Assembly (NCBI RefSeq): GCF_026914265.1
Contig: NC_069132.1
Coordinates: 38,371,152-38,435,151, forward strand
DNA: 64,000 bases
Direction of reading: 5' to 3'
DNA from: Mya arenaria
Taxonomy: Eukaryota; Mollusca; Bivalvia; Myida; Myidae
In this document: positions 1 through 11,245 of the stretch, piece by piece
Layout of the letters: the number at the start of each line of letters is the position of its first letter
How positions within the stretch are numbered: position 1 is the first letter of the stretch
Notes under the pieces: model-generated
What the model saw: the letters and a program-made list of their open reading frames with translations, nothing else
Databases searched by the model: none
Told to the model about the DNA's origin: nothing
Translations under genes and position numbers: made by a program

Positions 1-149
1 CGATATCTTTCTTTGCGGTCATTTACAGCCTTTTTTACCACATTATTTATTGTTTGCCAACACTTATCAAAAGCAAATTTAATCAAGTGAATTTAAATAA
101 ACACTCTGAAAAAAATGTCGGTTAAATTAAATAGCATTTCCACTAGGAA

Positions 150-480
150 TACTCTATGGGAAGCAATGTCTCACAATGGGAAGCAGTATACACATTTTTG
201 GAAGCAGTAAACATACTAAGGGAAACAGTATACACGCTAAGGGAAAGCTGTATACCCACTTAGGGTAGCACGTTACACACTAAGGGAAACAGTATACGCA
301 CGAAGGCAAACAGTTTACACAGTAAGGGAAACAAAATATACACAATGGGAAGCAGTGAACATTCTATGGAAAGCAGTTTACACAATATGGGAAGCAGTAT
401 ACACGCTATGGGAGGCAGTATACACACTATGAGAACACACAATAGGATACAGTTTACAACACACTATGGGAAGCAGTTAT
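150..480. repeat. Diverged array of the same minisatellite
   Basis: Degenerate units of the GGGAAGCAGTATACACACTA type, about 20 bp apart. It lies some 500 bp before duplication copy A begins. Confidence 0.85.
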
Positions 481-973
481 ATACAACAACGCGAACCCGC
501 CCGAAAAAGGCAGACATAAAAATAACAAGCATTTATATAACATTTATATGTAACAGTCAATAAATATGTGTGCTTTTTCTGTTTTGTTGTATTTAAACGT
601 ATAAATGAGCATTAAATGAAAACGAAAATAATTATAATGGGAAAACACAGTTTATGTCACATACTATAAATATAATCTATTTTTACTATACAGGTAAGCA
701 TTCATGTTTTTCAGACCAGAAAGCACAGACGCTAGTAAACAGATCTTTAACATGAAATGTGACATAATTTAAAGCTCTTGGTTAACTAGTATTTTAAAAT
801 GTTTCATCGGAAACAATATAAAACATCGGAAACAATATAACCAGATTAGATATAATATTATTTCTACTTTCTAATTCAAACAATCTCAATAACTGACGGG
901 GAAATACTGTTTATGTAAAATACTTTCAAAAGTTCCTCCGTCCAATAATGTGTCCATTATCAGGAGGATTTTG
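481..973. other. Non-coding flank with old local duplication
   Basis: No gene seen. 640-790 is a diverged copy of 1318-1500 (both have an ACAGGTAAG stretch, then an AGAC-GCTGGT/AGTA, AGATCTTT order), showing an older tandem duplication about 690 bp apart. Confidence 0.5.
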
Positions 974-2147
974 AGATAGTTTTGTTTGAATGTTTACCAT
1001 GATAAGACAAAGTTTAGTATTAGGTCATTATCAAACAGTTATGAGTCAATGGTCAAAATATGTTTTGGTATATTTTTGCTTGTTCAGACGATATTTCTGT
1101 CATGCCGGGACAAATGTTAGTAATATCGAGTTATATTTTTTACGTTTACCGTGAAAAGCGCGTGCTGTATTGCATATTTCTTGTATTCGAGTCACACAAA
1201 CGTGGACTTAAAGAATATGCATTTATTTCACACTTTTGTCAGAATAAATGTTCGTTTGGTTGTAATTGCTGTTAAATGATTATAACAGCATCCAATGAAG
1301 ACAAATACAAACTATCTAAATGGGAAACACTGTTTATGTAACATATTTAAAAAAACAACAAAAAAAAAACATGTGACAATTGTTTTTTTACTAACAGGTA
1401 AGTATTTGCCATTTTTAAGAACAGGAAGTAAATCATAGACGCTGGTTACAGATCTTTGATATAAAATGTGACAATATAGAAAGTACTTGGTGCCGATCTC
1501 ATTAAATTACAAGACAATAATGTGTGTAATGTTATTGTTGGGTAACTCGTTACTACTTATTTGTTGATCTAAAACTGTATTTATTGATTAAACAAAAAAT
1601 ATTTCATATTTCTTCACCAAACTTCGTTTATTAAAACGTCGTTCAAACATATATTATTTCAAGTACAATTCAGTTAACAATTTAGTTAACTTTTGAATCT
1701 TTATAATAAGTTGGATTTTTATGTTTTATTCAACTCCATTGTATTATTGAGTCGATTTGAGTTTGGATTATTTGTTTTTGTCTGATTTGAATTACACATG
1801 TTTCCGTAGCTAAAAGCTCAAGCGTTGTGGAATTGTGCTGCACTCTGTCCTTTTCGGTTAAGAAGACCAGCATCTGCACCCTCCAGCCTTAGTTAGCTGC
1901 TTAACCCTCAACATTTCATTTATTTTCGTTAAAACTAAAGATATGCTAATTAACTAATATAGACTATACATATTTGGCCGTTGAAACATATTATTCGATC
2001 AATTGTTAAAAAGCATAATTCTTAACATTTTCTGTGAGATTCATAAAGTTCAAATTCTTTACAGCCCGACACAATTGGCTCTGTATTGTTTTTTTTTTAC
2101 TGCAGCATCATGTCCTCTTTAAAACCTAGCGAAAAACAGGCGTATAT

Positions 2148-2582
2148 GGCGTGAGACCACAGTTATTTTTACTATATGTTTCATATAGACACTAACCTGG
2201 CTTTTGACTTTATACACACCCCAATTGAAAAACATGGACATGGCATCTCAAAAACAATCCAAGACACAAAATATAATCACAAGAAAACACCATGTTGACC
2301 ATTGACCCGACTGTCAAAATTGAGTTCAAATACATAACCCTTCCGCCAGGGAGTCAATCGGCTACAAACAACTAATTTTCAGACTTCCACAAGCTATGAT
2401 TTTTCCAATATTTACATTGAAAACTATCAATTTCTGCAATAGAGTGTCAAATTCAGTCAAGTTCTCTGCAAAAAGAACATTTTTTGCTTCTTTTTCATTC
2501 AATTTTAATAAAATATTGATACTTGAACACAAGCACTCTTTTTTTCTGTATTCACATCGGCAGATAACTGTGGTCTTGAGCC
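2148..2582. mobile_element. 435-bp MITE present only in copy A
   Basis: The ends are inverted (GGCGTGAGACCACAGTTAT at left, GGCTCAAGACCACAGTTAT read inward from right). It is flanked by ATAT at 2144-2147 and 2583-2586. Copy B has the uninterrupted site GCGTATATAGTG at the matching place, so the insertion followed the duplication. No coding capacity. Confidence 0.88.
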
Positions 2583-2586
2583 ATAT

Positions 2587-2801
2587 AGTGATGGAAAACA
2601 AATTTGACAAAACCTGTAGTCGAAACCCGTTGGCTCGAACTCGCATGACTCGAATTCATCGATGGCTCGAACCAGATATAAGGACCGATTTCTTTCTACT
2701 GAATGTTAACATTCCCGCTTGGCTCGAATTTTCCGATGCTCGAGGTATTTTTGCCGGTCCCTATGAGTTCGAGCGAGCGGGGTTTGACTGTACCTACCTG
2801 T
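2587..2801. mobile_element. pogo/Tigger-like MITE fragment (copy A)
   Basis: Contains repeated GGCTCGAA motifs and ends GGGTTTGACTGTACC, the style of termini seen in pogo/Tigger relatives. The same ending TTTTGACTGTACC recurs near 50236. Family assignment is tentative. Confidence 0.4.
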
Positions 2802-4628
2802 GAAATCTGATTATTCAGGTAAGCTTACGTGTCTTGGTTTAATATATTTAACGCAATTTATGTCTTTAGGTATGTTGTCATCTCACTACATGTCCCCAAA
2901 ATGATAAAATGCCACATTTAAGACACAAACAATGAGCCAAAATCCCGTGCCCCAGGTGCAAACACACCAGCCCAACCTGGAATCACAATACCTACCATCG
3001 TCTATGCAGTTTTGGCAACTGAAATATACGCTTGCTAGATAGTGAATGTTGTCCTTGAATACATTATAAAAAGTTATTTCACTTACAAATTATACATACT
3101 CACGCTACGCACTATTGTATAATTTGAATTACACTGGCATCCACTAGCAGTTCCAGAAGGGTTGGGGGGGGGGGGGGGTCACACCCGGCGTGCGCATCTC
3201 CTTAAAATCGTCTTAGTTTACTTTATGTTTAATGAAGGAGAAAAAAAGTAAAATAATAACAAAATGCACCATTTCGGTTAATAAATTTAAAACAAAATCT
3301 TGGGGGAGTCCCCCACCCCCTGCCAAAACTTTAAACTGAAAAAATCGGTTCTTAGGTAGGGGCGCAAGTCAAATGTACGCCCCTAAATTAAGTCCCCTCT
3401 TACACCAAATCCTGTTACCGCCCCTGGTATCAATTGCGTCAACTATAGCACATAAAACAATACTACGGAAAGTTACGATATATAGAACATCTGAACACAA
3501 CCCCAACTTTTAAATCAAACTTTTGTTACAATCAAAATGACAACAGTATTATTATTATTGTCTGGTGTATTAAGCTTGGTAAAGGTGCATATTTACACAG
3601 TAAAATCACCTGTTACTTTTAACATTAGTCAATCTTTATTTCGTAACTTTTATGAGAAACGACATAACTTTGAGCCGCCTTGCTTTGGATATTCATAACA
3701 AATCATTGTTTTATACCACTGAAAAACACGCAAAACTGTGACTTACCTGGACTAAACAATAATATGTGCACTTAAATTTAAGGTAACCGATCCACAAAAG
3801 GAAACACATTATGCCCGGTGACCCAATTCTTTGACTCAGGAAACATACACACTATAATAACTTTATGTATGATGTTCTTTTGTTCATTTACTTAACATAT
3901 CAGTAACCAGCAAGCAAAATCCGTCAAATAATACATGGGATAACCTTGCATCATCATTCATTTGTTAATCCGATTCCTTTCTTTATGGTTCATTTATTCA
4001 TCATCAACAGCATTTCATCTCTTCTCGCAATTTAATCATTATTTCCCGGAGTCAATATTGACACTTGTCGCTTTTTTCATTTCATTATTAATGCAAGATG
4101 TATCTGAAGCAAATTAAATTAAAGAAAATTAAGATTGATACAAAAATGTCGGTCAAAGTAAAATAAAACAGAATTTTCCAAACAAGGCACTCGAAAGGCA
4201 CTATACGCCCGTTAGTGAGCCAACAAGACACACTTAACAATTGAATACATCAAGAACCATGAAAACTGCGTGTTGGGGATGGGTGGGTATGAAGCTCGTC
4301 TGAGGTGTCCCATGCATACACATTGTTGACGAATGTTTTCATGTCTGCAATCACATTGCTTAAGTCGCAGACTATATCAGGTTGTATAAAGTATGCACTG
4401 TATACACTTAAAGGCACCAAAAGGCTTTAACTCAGAATTGAAGTGATTTTGCCTGACACTGATTTTATGCCAACATAGATTAAATAAAGTTGGGTAAAAA
4501 TATCAACCAAAATAGTTCTGAAAATATAGATGAGGTTACAGTTAAATAAATATCAGAACACATCTTTAAAACCCAATAAGGAATTATTGTGTGTTTATGT
4601 AATAATGAAATCACTTTAAATACAACAG

Positions 4629-6812
4629 ATGATGGATGCAGAGGGTCTGCGAATGATGTCGCTTCGTCTGTCGAGGGTGCTAGATGATATTGGCGTGAGC
4701 AGATACATAATAGCCAGGCGAAGGAGGACGTGGCTTGCGATAGAGACAATGGAGACAATGCCTAAAACGCTAATGGGTGAAGGTTCCACCAATTTTATAT
4801 TTGGCAGCCAGAGTGAGGGCACTACAACACCTGGCATGCAGTCGGACGTTGATACGTTGTTGTGTTTACAATCACCGCGTGTAATATTGGACTGGGATGA
4901 GTGGCAACAAGGGAAATCTCATTTGCTGGTGATAAAGACAGAGCGGTCTCCACCTCAACACTGCTTGCTGCAACGGCTGAGAACTGACTCACCGTTACCA
5001 ATGACACATGTGATGTTACCTTGTGATGTAAAATGCGAGGAAAGAGTGTTGCATACGACCACTCTTAGTGTAGCGCATTTTTTAATGAGACAAAGAAGCC
5101 CGTCAGGTGAAGAAGTACTACATGGCCCATCCATAAGTTGGGATGAAAATGTAGATAATGTGATTGCATACAAGTGTGTCACACTACCTGATGAATGTAA
5201 AATCCTGTTTCATAGACCACGTCCGGGACACTGGCCAAATCCTGCCGTACTATCAAGGGCCAGGCAGACTGAGGTGTTCCTGGTGCCACAGGGATACACT
5301 GAGTCTCCTTCCAGGCCGTCCAAGTGTCACTCTACTGCACTGCATGTTACACCGTATGACCAATACTATCCCGCATCTAAATGGGAATGGAGATTTTCTA
5401 CCTCAATGATGGAGAGGCTTCTGATTTTTGACTTCAACACTATTCAACTTAAAGTGTACGTACTCCTTAAAATGTTAAGAAAATCCTTCTTGAAACCAAT
5501 TGTTGGAGACCGCTTGAGTACCTTTCACATGAAGACTGCCATGTTTTTCACCATCGAGACACACCCACCAGACATATGGAGGGAGGACAACATTGTACAG
5601 TGTGTGATCTACTGCCTAACTACACTGATAAGGTGGTTGAAGATAAAATACTGTCCACACTACACTATAGCCGGAGTTAATCTTTTTATTGGAAAGCTGT
5701 TCCAGTACGAGCAAAACATTATTGCCAACACAGTGACCAACATGTTAACCTCGAATCTGCAATGCTGTCATTTTATTGAAATGGATTCACTTGGGGCAAA
5801 AGTTATGGCATTGCAACTAGGTGTTGTAATAAGTGAAAACAAATCCAGGAATATTATGCACCAAACTATAACATCAAATCTGTATAGCGAGTATATGAAA
5901 ACCTGCTATGATATTACTACGAATCTGATGGATAGAACACACAGTTGTGATCTTCAACAGTTTGTACAAGCCACCTTACAGTCTATCATCACACTTGTCA
6001 ACATTTCTGAGCAAGGAACTGCAATACAACAAAATTCAGCCACTATTTGTCTTGCATATCATAGAGGCAATCTTGCCTCTGTCATAGCCTCTAGATGCAT
6101 CTATTTGGGACAACCAATCACACAGGACATTCTCACAATGTACAAACTATCCTTTGACTCAGATCTGCTGTCCACTAAACTGAAGTTTGCTTCGATGTTA
6201 TACTGCAGTGGACAGTATGAGGCAGCAGAAAACTGGCTGAGCTACTGTGAGGGACTGCAGGGGCCAGATGCGTTCCAATTTTTTATTGGTTCAGGAAGCG
6301 ACCCTTTAGAACCAAATATCCTGTATCTTGAAAATATCTTGATTAAATCCGAAAGGGAAAAGATGAAAAGGCAAACCACTACTTGTGTTCATTTTTCAAG
6401 ACATGAAATGTGTTGCATCCCCGAGTTTTTGGTATTTGAGATTTTCAGGACAATAACTGAGGAGGACAGGCAGCAGAGGTGCCCAGCACTACAATACATG
6501 TGGATGGACATGGCTGCAGTACAATGTATACCTTTTCTCCATTATCTCCAGTATCTCACATACAGACAGCTCAATCAGCACGCAAGAAAACGGGTGCCAA
6601 TTCTAAAGCTCAAAAGATACATATGGAGCAACGTTGGGTCTGGCCATTTTGATACCACATTGAATATGCTTGGTCACTGTTGTGAACTGGAAAATAGGCT
6701 GGATGAAGCATGGAACTGCTATGGAAAATCATTGCAATTTTATCCCAGAAACAATGCTGCCTGCTGGCATATGGCTAGACTTCTTGTGAACATGAGAGAT
6801 ATGCGTGCATAA
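4629..6812 (+). CDS. Mab-21/cGAS-like nucleotidyltransferase with TPR-like tail (copy A, intact)
   Basis: Single open frame of 727 aa. The N-terminal half matches the Mab-21 fold shared with cGAS-like receptors: GS at residues 59-60 in GSQSEG, metal-binding SDVD with D73 and D75, and a likely third acidic residue D176 in VDNVIAYKC. These are followed by GHWPNP, FLVPQG, WEWRFS and an STFHMKT segment typical of the Mab-21 C-lobe. The last 200 residues contain TPR-like helices (GQYEAAENWL; DEAWNCYGKSLQFYPRN). cGAS-like enzymes make cyclic dinucleotides on sensing nucleic acid; that activity here is inference from the retained acidic triad. The start is the ATGATG at 4629, just after an ACAG that could be a 3' splice site of a 5' UTR intron; a stop lies upstream in frame. 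It is convergent with the ERCC2 fragment downstream. It could instead be a non-catalytic Mab-21-like scaffold. Confidence 0.88.
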   Translation: MMDAEGLRMMSLRLSRVLDDIGVSRYIIARRRRTWLAIETMETMPKTLMGEGSTNFIFGSQSEGTTTPGMQSDVDTLLCLQSPRVILDWDEWQQGKSHLLVIKTERSPPQHCLLQRLRTDSPLPMTHVMLPCDVKCEERVLHTTTLSVAHFLMRQRSPSGEEVLHGPSISWDENVDNVIAYKCVTLPDECKILFHRPRPGHWPNPAVLSRARQTEVFLVPQGYTESPSRPSKCHSTALHVTPYDQYYPASKWEWRFSTSMMERLLIFDFNTIQLKVYVLLKMLRKSFLKPIVGDRLSTFHMKTAMFFTIETHPPDIWREDNIVQCVIYCLTTLIRWLKIKYCPHYTIAGVNLFIGKLFQYEQNIIANTVTNMLTSNLQCCHFIEMDSLGAKVMALQLGVVISENKSRNIMHQTITSNLYSEYMKTCYDITTNLMDRTHSCDLQQFVQATLQSIITLVNISEQGTAIQQNSATICLAYHRGNLASVIASRCIYLGQPITQDILTMYKLSFDSDLLSTKLKFASMLYCSGQYEAAENWLSYCEGLQGPDAFQFFIGSGSDPLEPNILYLENILIKSEREKMKRQTTTCVHFSRHEMCCIPEFLVFEIFRTITEEDRQQRCPALQYMWMDMAAVQCIPFLHYLQYLTYRQLNQHARKRVPILKLKRYIWSNVGSGHFDTTLNMLGHCCELENRLDEAWNCYGKSLQFYPRNNAACWHMARLLVNMRDMRA

Positions 6813-8576
6813 AAGTGTCTAGAATACTAAAGGAAATGTGTTCTGAAATTGTGTTTATGATGAAAATAATGTTATCAAACAATATTTAGCAATATTCATT
6901 CACCAATTTACCTTTTAATGAATGAAGATAAGACTTCCATGTTATTACAAAATTATGAGTATGAGTATTCCTTGCATGTTTCAGAGTAAGTTAAATACAT
7001 GTTTATCACACAAATACTGCTTTGATGCTCAATGTAATACGTATGCAAACGTTGGTATTCCTTTACAAACAAGGAACATTTAAATAAGGGAGGAGTTGTT
7101 TCGAGTTTTAACTATGTTACAGTGCATAAGGCACACCATCTCAATACTAACAAGTTTGTTTATCCATCGTCTTACTTCAAACGGAAGAGCTATCACAGGA
7201 CTTAACAAATATATCTGACAAGAGAGGTCTTCATGGTGGCCATAACTTACAAATTGTATAGCATTTCTATTACGTTATGTACTTGAAGACTAGTTCCATG
7301 TTGTTTTGAATAGCAGGTTTATGTTGAGATAACAATTAATTATATTCTTAACTATTATCCCCAACCAGCCTCTATGTAAAACGCTATAGAACGTTTTCAG
7401 TCCGAAATACACGCATTCTTAACGTATCCATCTGTGTATACAAGTCTTTAAAATTCAGAAATAGAGAGGCTCAACTGTAAATGATTGTCCTAACCTGTCA
7501 TAATTGATTATTTATTATTTACAAATGGATTATTCTTGATATTTTTCAATAAAATAATATACAACCATTGTTTTAAGTGTGGTGGAAAATTACTGCCGTA
7601 AGATTACCTGATAGCGTTCACAAATTGTTTCGTGTTACCTACTTTTTTTTTTGCGATAATTATCTACAATGCAATAACTCTTACTTACTGATGTATCAAA
7701 AAGCTTACGACACATACATTTTTCGCTGTTCTTTGCGCATTTTGACAATTCGAAGTTTACTTTAGTTGTCTACCTATTAATCCCAGTAAGAATAAAAAAG
7801 CGTCGGCATATTTACCTGTACTCATAAACAAATATTATTTTAATTTGGAAACCTTAAATGTGCAGAGAGCCATCCAGTGTGACGTACATGTAGGTGGGAG
7901 GTGATAAGTTCAAGGTTAGCTGATTCTGAAAAAAAGGTATGGCAGTGCCCATGGTGTGAAATATTTAGATGGCCATAATTAGGTATAGTATTATTTTCAG
8001 TTTCAACTCACATAACATGCAGCATAAAAATAAATAAACCGTAGTTACCATTTCTGTTCACCATGGTACACATACTTAACCAAAATGAAGCCGGTTTCAT
8101 ATGCAAGTTTATTGTTTAATACTACTTAACAAATACTTCTCTCTCTGCCAAATATGCTTAGGAAAAATATGTCCCATTCCGAATTACCTACTGCCATATT
8201 GTGAAGATTACCATATGTCAGAAACCTACATGTATCGTTTCTTATATGCAGTTTTCCCACAAATTGTTCCAAATTTATTAAATGAACGAAGCACATATTT
8301 GGTCCTCTGATTAGCTTTTGTATATTATGCCTCCAGTAATGGCCAGTTCATTACAATGAGCAAGGACATAATTACACAGACATGCTAGCGTTTCCCCCAA
8401 ATAAGCGGTTGTAAGATGTACTTCATGCGAGCCCCAGGATTATACTGCAATGTTAGTATCTGTTCCTGCCTCGAACTTTCTGCAGTTCTCAGGGCTAAAC
8501 TCAAAGGTACAAAGGATATGGCTAAACAGTCTCATTAGCTTTGCCTTCCTCTGAGGTCTAAGGTTAAACAGTCCAA
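6813..8576. other. Intergenic region between copy A nucleotidyltransferase and ERCC2 fragment
   Basis: AT-rich, no gene recognised. A possible polyadenylation signal AATAAA is near 7550. The two convergent loci end into this region. It aligns poorly with copy B between about 7560 and 7840, where copy B is longer. Confidence 0.5.
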
Positions 8577-9399
8577 TCAATGTTGCCTCCCTGAGTTTTT
8601 TTCACTCACACAAACATATTGCATGCGGGACTCTAGCTTCTTCTTGACCTCCTCTGACTGTAGCTGTTCCAAGGTGAGCAATGACAGGCCTAGTTGGTCC
8701 TCCTGAAAAAGCAATTGATATTTTGTTCGCATACCTCGTGGGTCTTGCTCATTATATAGAGAAATTAGTTGTCATGCATCTTTAGCTGTCAGCGAGGCCA
8801 GGGAATTCTCCCCATTTAATCTACAGGAGTATTAGGGTAGTTTTGATATCATAAGTGGCACTATGAGTTCATACTATGTAAAGCCCAGTTACAAGTATAC
8901 TTATTGGGGTAGACGTTGGATATATTAAAATAAACTTGTGTAACAATTTTGTAACTGTGACTAATTTGATGGGAAATGTTGCCAGTAAACAAATGTGAGC
9001 TTTTTGGCCCTTCTTTGTTTAAATTCCATAAATAACATTGTGGGGATATCAGCCACAATTCATTATTTATGCCAGAGGACTAAATTGTACACAAATACAA
9101 TGCATAGACAATGACAAATTATTCTGAATTCCTTCAATTACGATCTACCCTGCTGAAAGGCTGAGCCATGGTGCGTAGGAAGCGTTTAGCGATCTGGACA
9201 GCCTCATCTGTCGACAGATTACACAGACTGTCTTTAAGGTGCTCCTGAATCAAGCGGGGAATCTTGCCCCTCTTGTCCGCACGAGAAAAACGCTTTGTGA
9301 AAAGGAGAAGAAATTATTCATACATAGATCTAAGATTTATCGAAGATTTCTCAACTAAAAGCTCATCCAACGATACACCTCATCATAGTGAAACTTCAT

Positions 9400-10050
9400 G
9401 GCAAGTTATTTAAAATTCCTAAAATGATGGTCAAGATACAGCTTCAAAAAATATTCAACCTTTGACCTATAACTTTCACCTTTGAAGTCATAATTCAACC
9501 TCAAAGCATGAACTTGACCTTTGAACTGTAGGTCTGGGTCTTAAGCGTGACACACCTCCTCATCATGTAGAACCTTCATTATATTTGTTTGGTAAATCCT
9601 ATAATGCATAGTACGTAAGCGTGAACTTGACCTTAAAGATGCACACCTAGGTCTTGTGCACGACACCCCACCTCATCATGTAGAACCTTCATGGTATGTT
9701 TTTCAAAAATCTACTGGTCACACTCCAAACTTTGAGGTCAAGTTTAAGGTCATGTGTGCAATCATTTTAAAGTTATCACTCAGACAGGCTTTTTGCATTC
9801 AAGGTCACTGTAAACCTGTGACCTGATAATCTCAAAATTTATAAGAGACATCTACTGGTCAGAAACAGTCTTTATAGTACAGGACCATAGGTCCGGCATT
9901 GGCGGACAAGCTTTTCGCTTTCAAGGTCACTGTGACCTTGACCTTTGACCGGATGATCTCAAAATGAAGAGGGTTCATCTAATGGTCACCCCAAATATCG
10001 GAGTCAGGTTTGAGAACAATAGGTTAAGACATTTTCCAGTTATCACTTGG
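9400..10050. repeat. GGTCA-rich degenerate repeat in ERCC2-fragment intron
   Basis: Irregular repeats of TTGACCTTTGACC and CAAGGTCA over about 600 bp, plus CATCATGTAGAACCTTCAT repeated twice. The same block in copy B (29500-29880) is shorter because copy B lacks 9783-10350. Confidence 0.6.
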
Positions 10051-10239
10051 ACAAGCTTTGGTTGCCAACCTACAAGCCGTCTGAATCACCAACCTACCGA
10101 TTAACCGAACGACATCTGCAAAGCAATATACGAAGGGAGGGGAAGAGGAGGGGCATAACTATCATTTCTTTTAGAGTGAATCATCACAAGTTTATACATT
10201 TAAATGGAGCATTCACTTAACTTAAATGTAACTTTAAGT

Positions 10240-10347
10240 GAACAAAGATCTGTTCTGACAAAAAAAGAGAGATTAAACACTTGTTCAGTCACCAAATCTC
10301 ACCTTATCATCAAACAGCCTTAAACCGTAGTCTGTCTAGCCTTTGTG
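10240..10347 (-). pseudogene. Remnant duplicate of the ERCC2 exon 22 3' end (copy A only)
   Basis: ACCTTATCATCAAACAGCC and CCGTAGTCTGTCT here echo the exon 22 end at 10409-10450, including the donor and adjacent intron. It is a diverged tandem copy about 107 bp away, absent from copy B. Confidence 0.65.
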
Positions 10348-11053
10348 AAATATTCTCAAACACTGTTTAGTGGAAGAATTAAACACAGGGTCAATCACAG
10401 AATCCTACCTTATCAGCAAACAGCATAATGCCGTAGTCTGTCTTCCCTCTGAGACACCTTCCCACACACTGTGCAGCATGTCTCATGGCGTCAAGCGTGA
10501 GGAAATCATTCTCACGAATCTGGAATTGCTCCCGGAGGTACTCAAGACGGGCCTGTAAGTTTTGTCCGGTCATATCATTTTAACATTTGAAGCTTAATTG
10601 TTGGTATTGCTTTGATAGAAAGCCAAGGAATTGATTTTGTTGTAAAAACCGTATCCGTGGCTGTAGCTGTAAATGTACTGACAGAACATCATTCAAATTG
10701 ATCAACTATACTCCTGATACATATTTTACCATTCAAGATGTCATTTCTTTAAACTAATTGCAACAGTTTAGGGCAAGTTATTTATCCCACACTAGAATTC
10801 CATGAATCAGATGAGTCGCCTTTCGTGAGCACCCAGATATATTAAGTGGGGGTCACTATGACCTTGAACTTTTTGGCACTCCTTTCAAATTATTGATTTT
10901 AAATGATTGCACCTTTTTGAGGTTAAGGTCGCAATGAACATGACCTTTGACCCCAAAATTAATATGGGTTATCTAGTGCCCATTAACAATATACATGCAA
11001 ATGCCTAGTTTAAAGACGCAGTTTACGACCCGTTCACTGATGTCAGACAACTA

Positions 11054-11245
<192 letters not shown>

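Larger units (their letters stand above)
974..4628. other. Repeat-rich 5' flank of the copy A nucleotidyltransferase
   Basis: No coding exon recognised. Contains the inserted MITE at 2148-2582, a pogo/Tigger-like fragment at 2587-2801, a poly-G tract at about 3165-3178 and a GC-rich repeat fragment at 3140-3430. Any promoter or 5' UTR exon of the gene at 4629 should lie here, but no TATA or initiator can be defended. Confidence 0.5.

Noticed and set aside
2396..2803. 135-codon open frame in copy A
   Set aside because: It spans the junction of the 435-bp MITE and a neighbouring repeat; copy B lacks the MITE and the frame.
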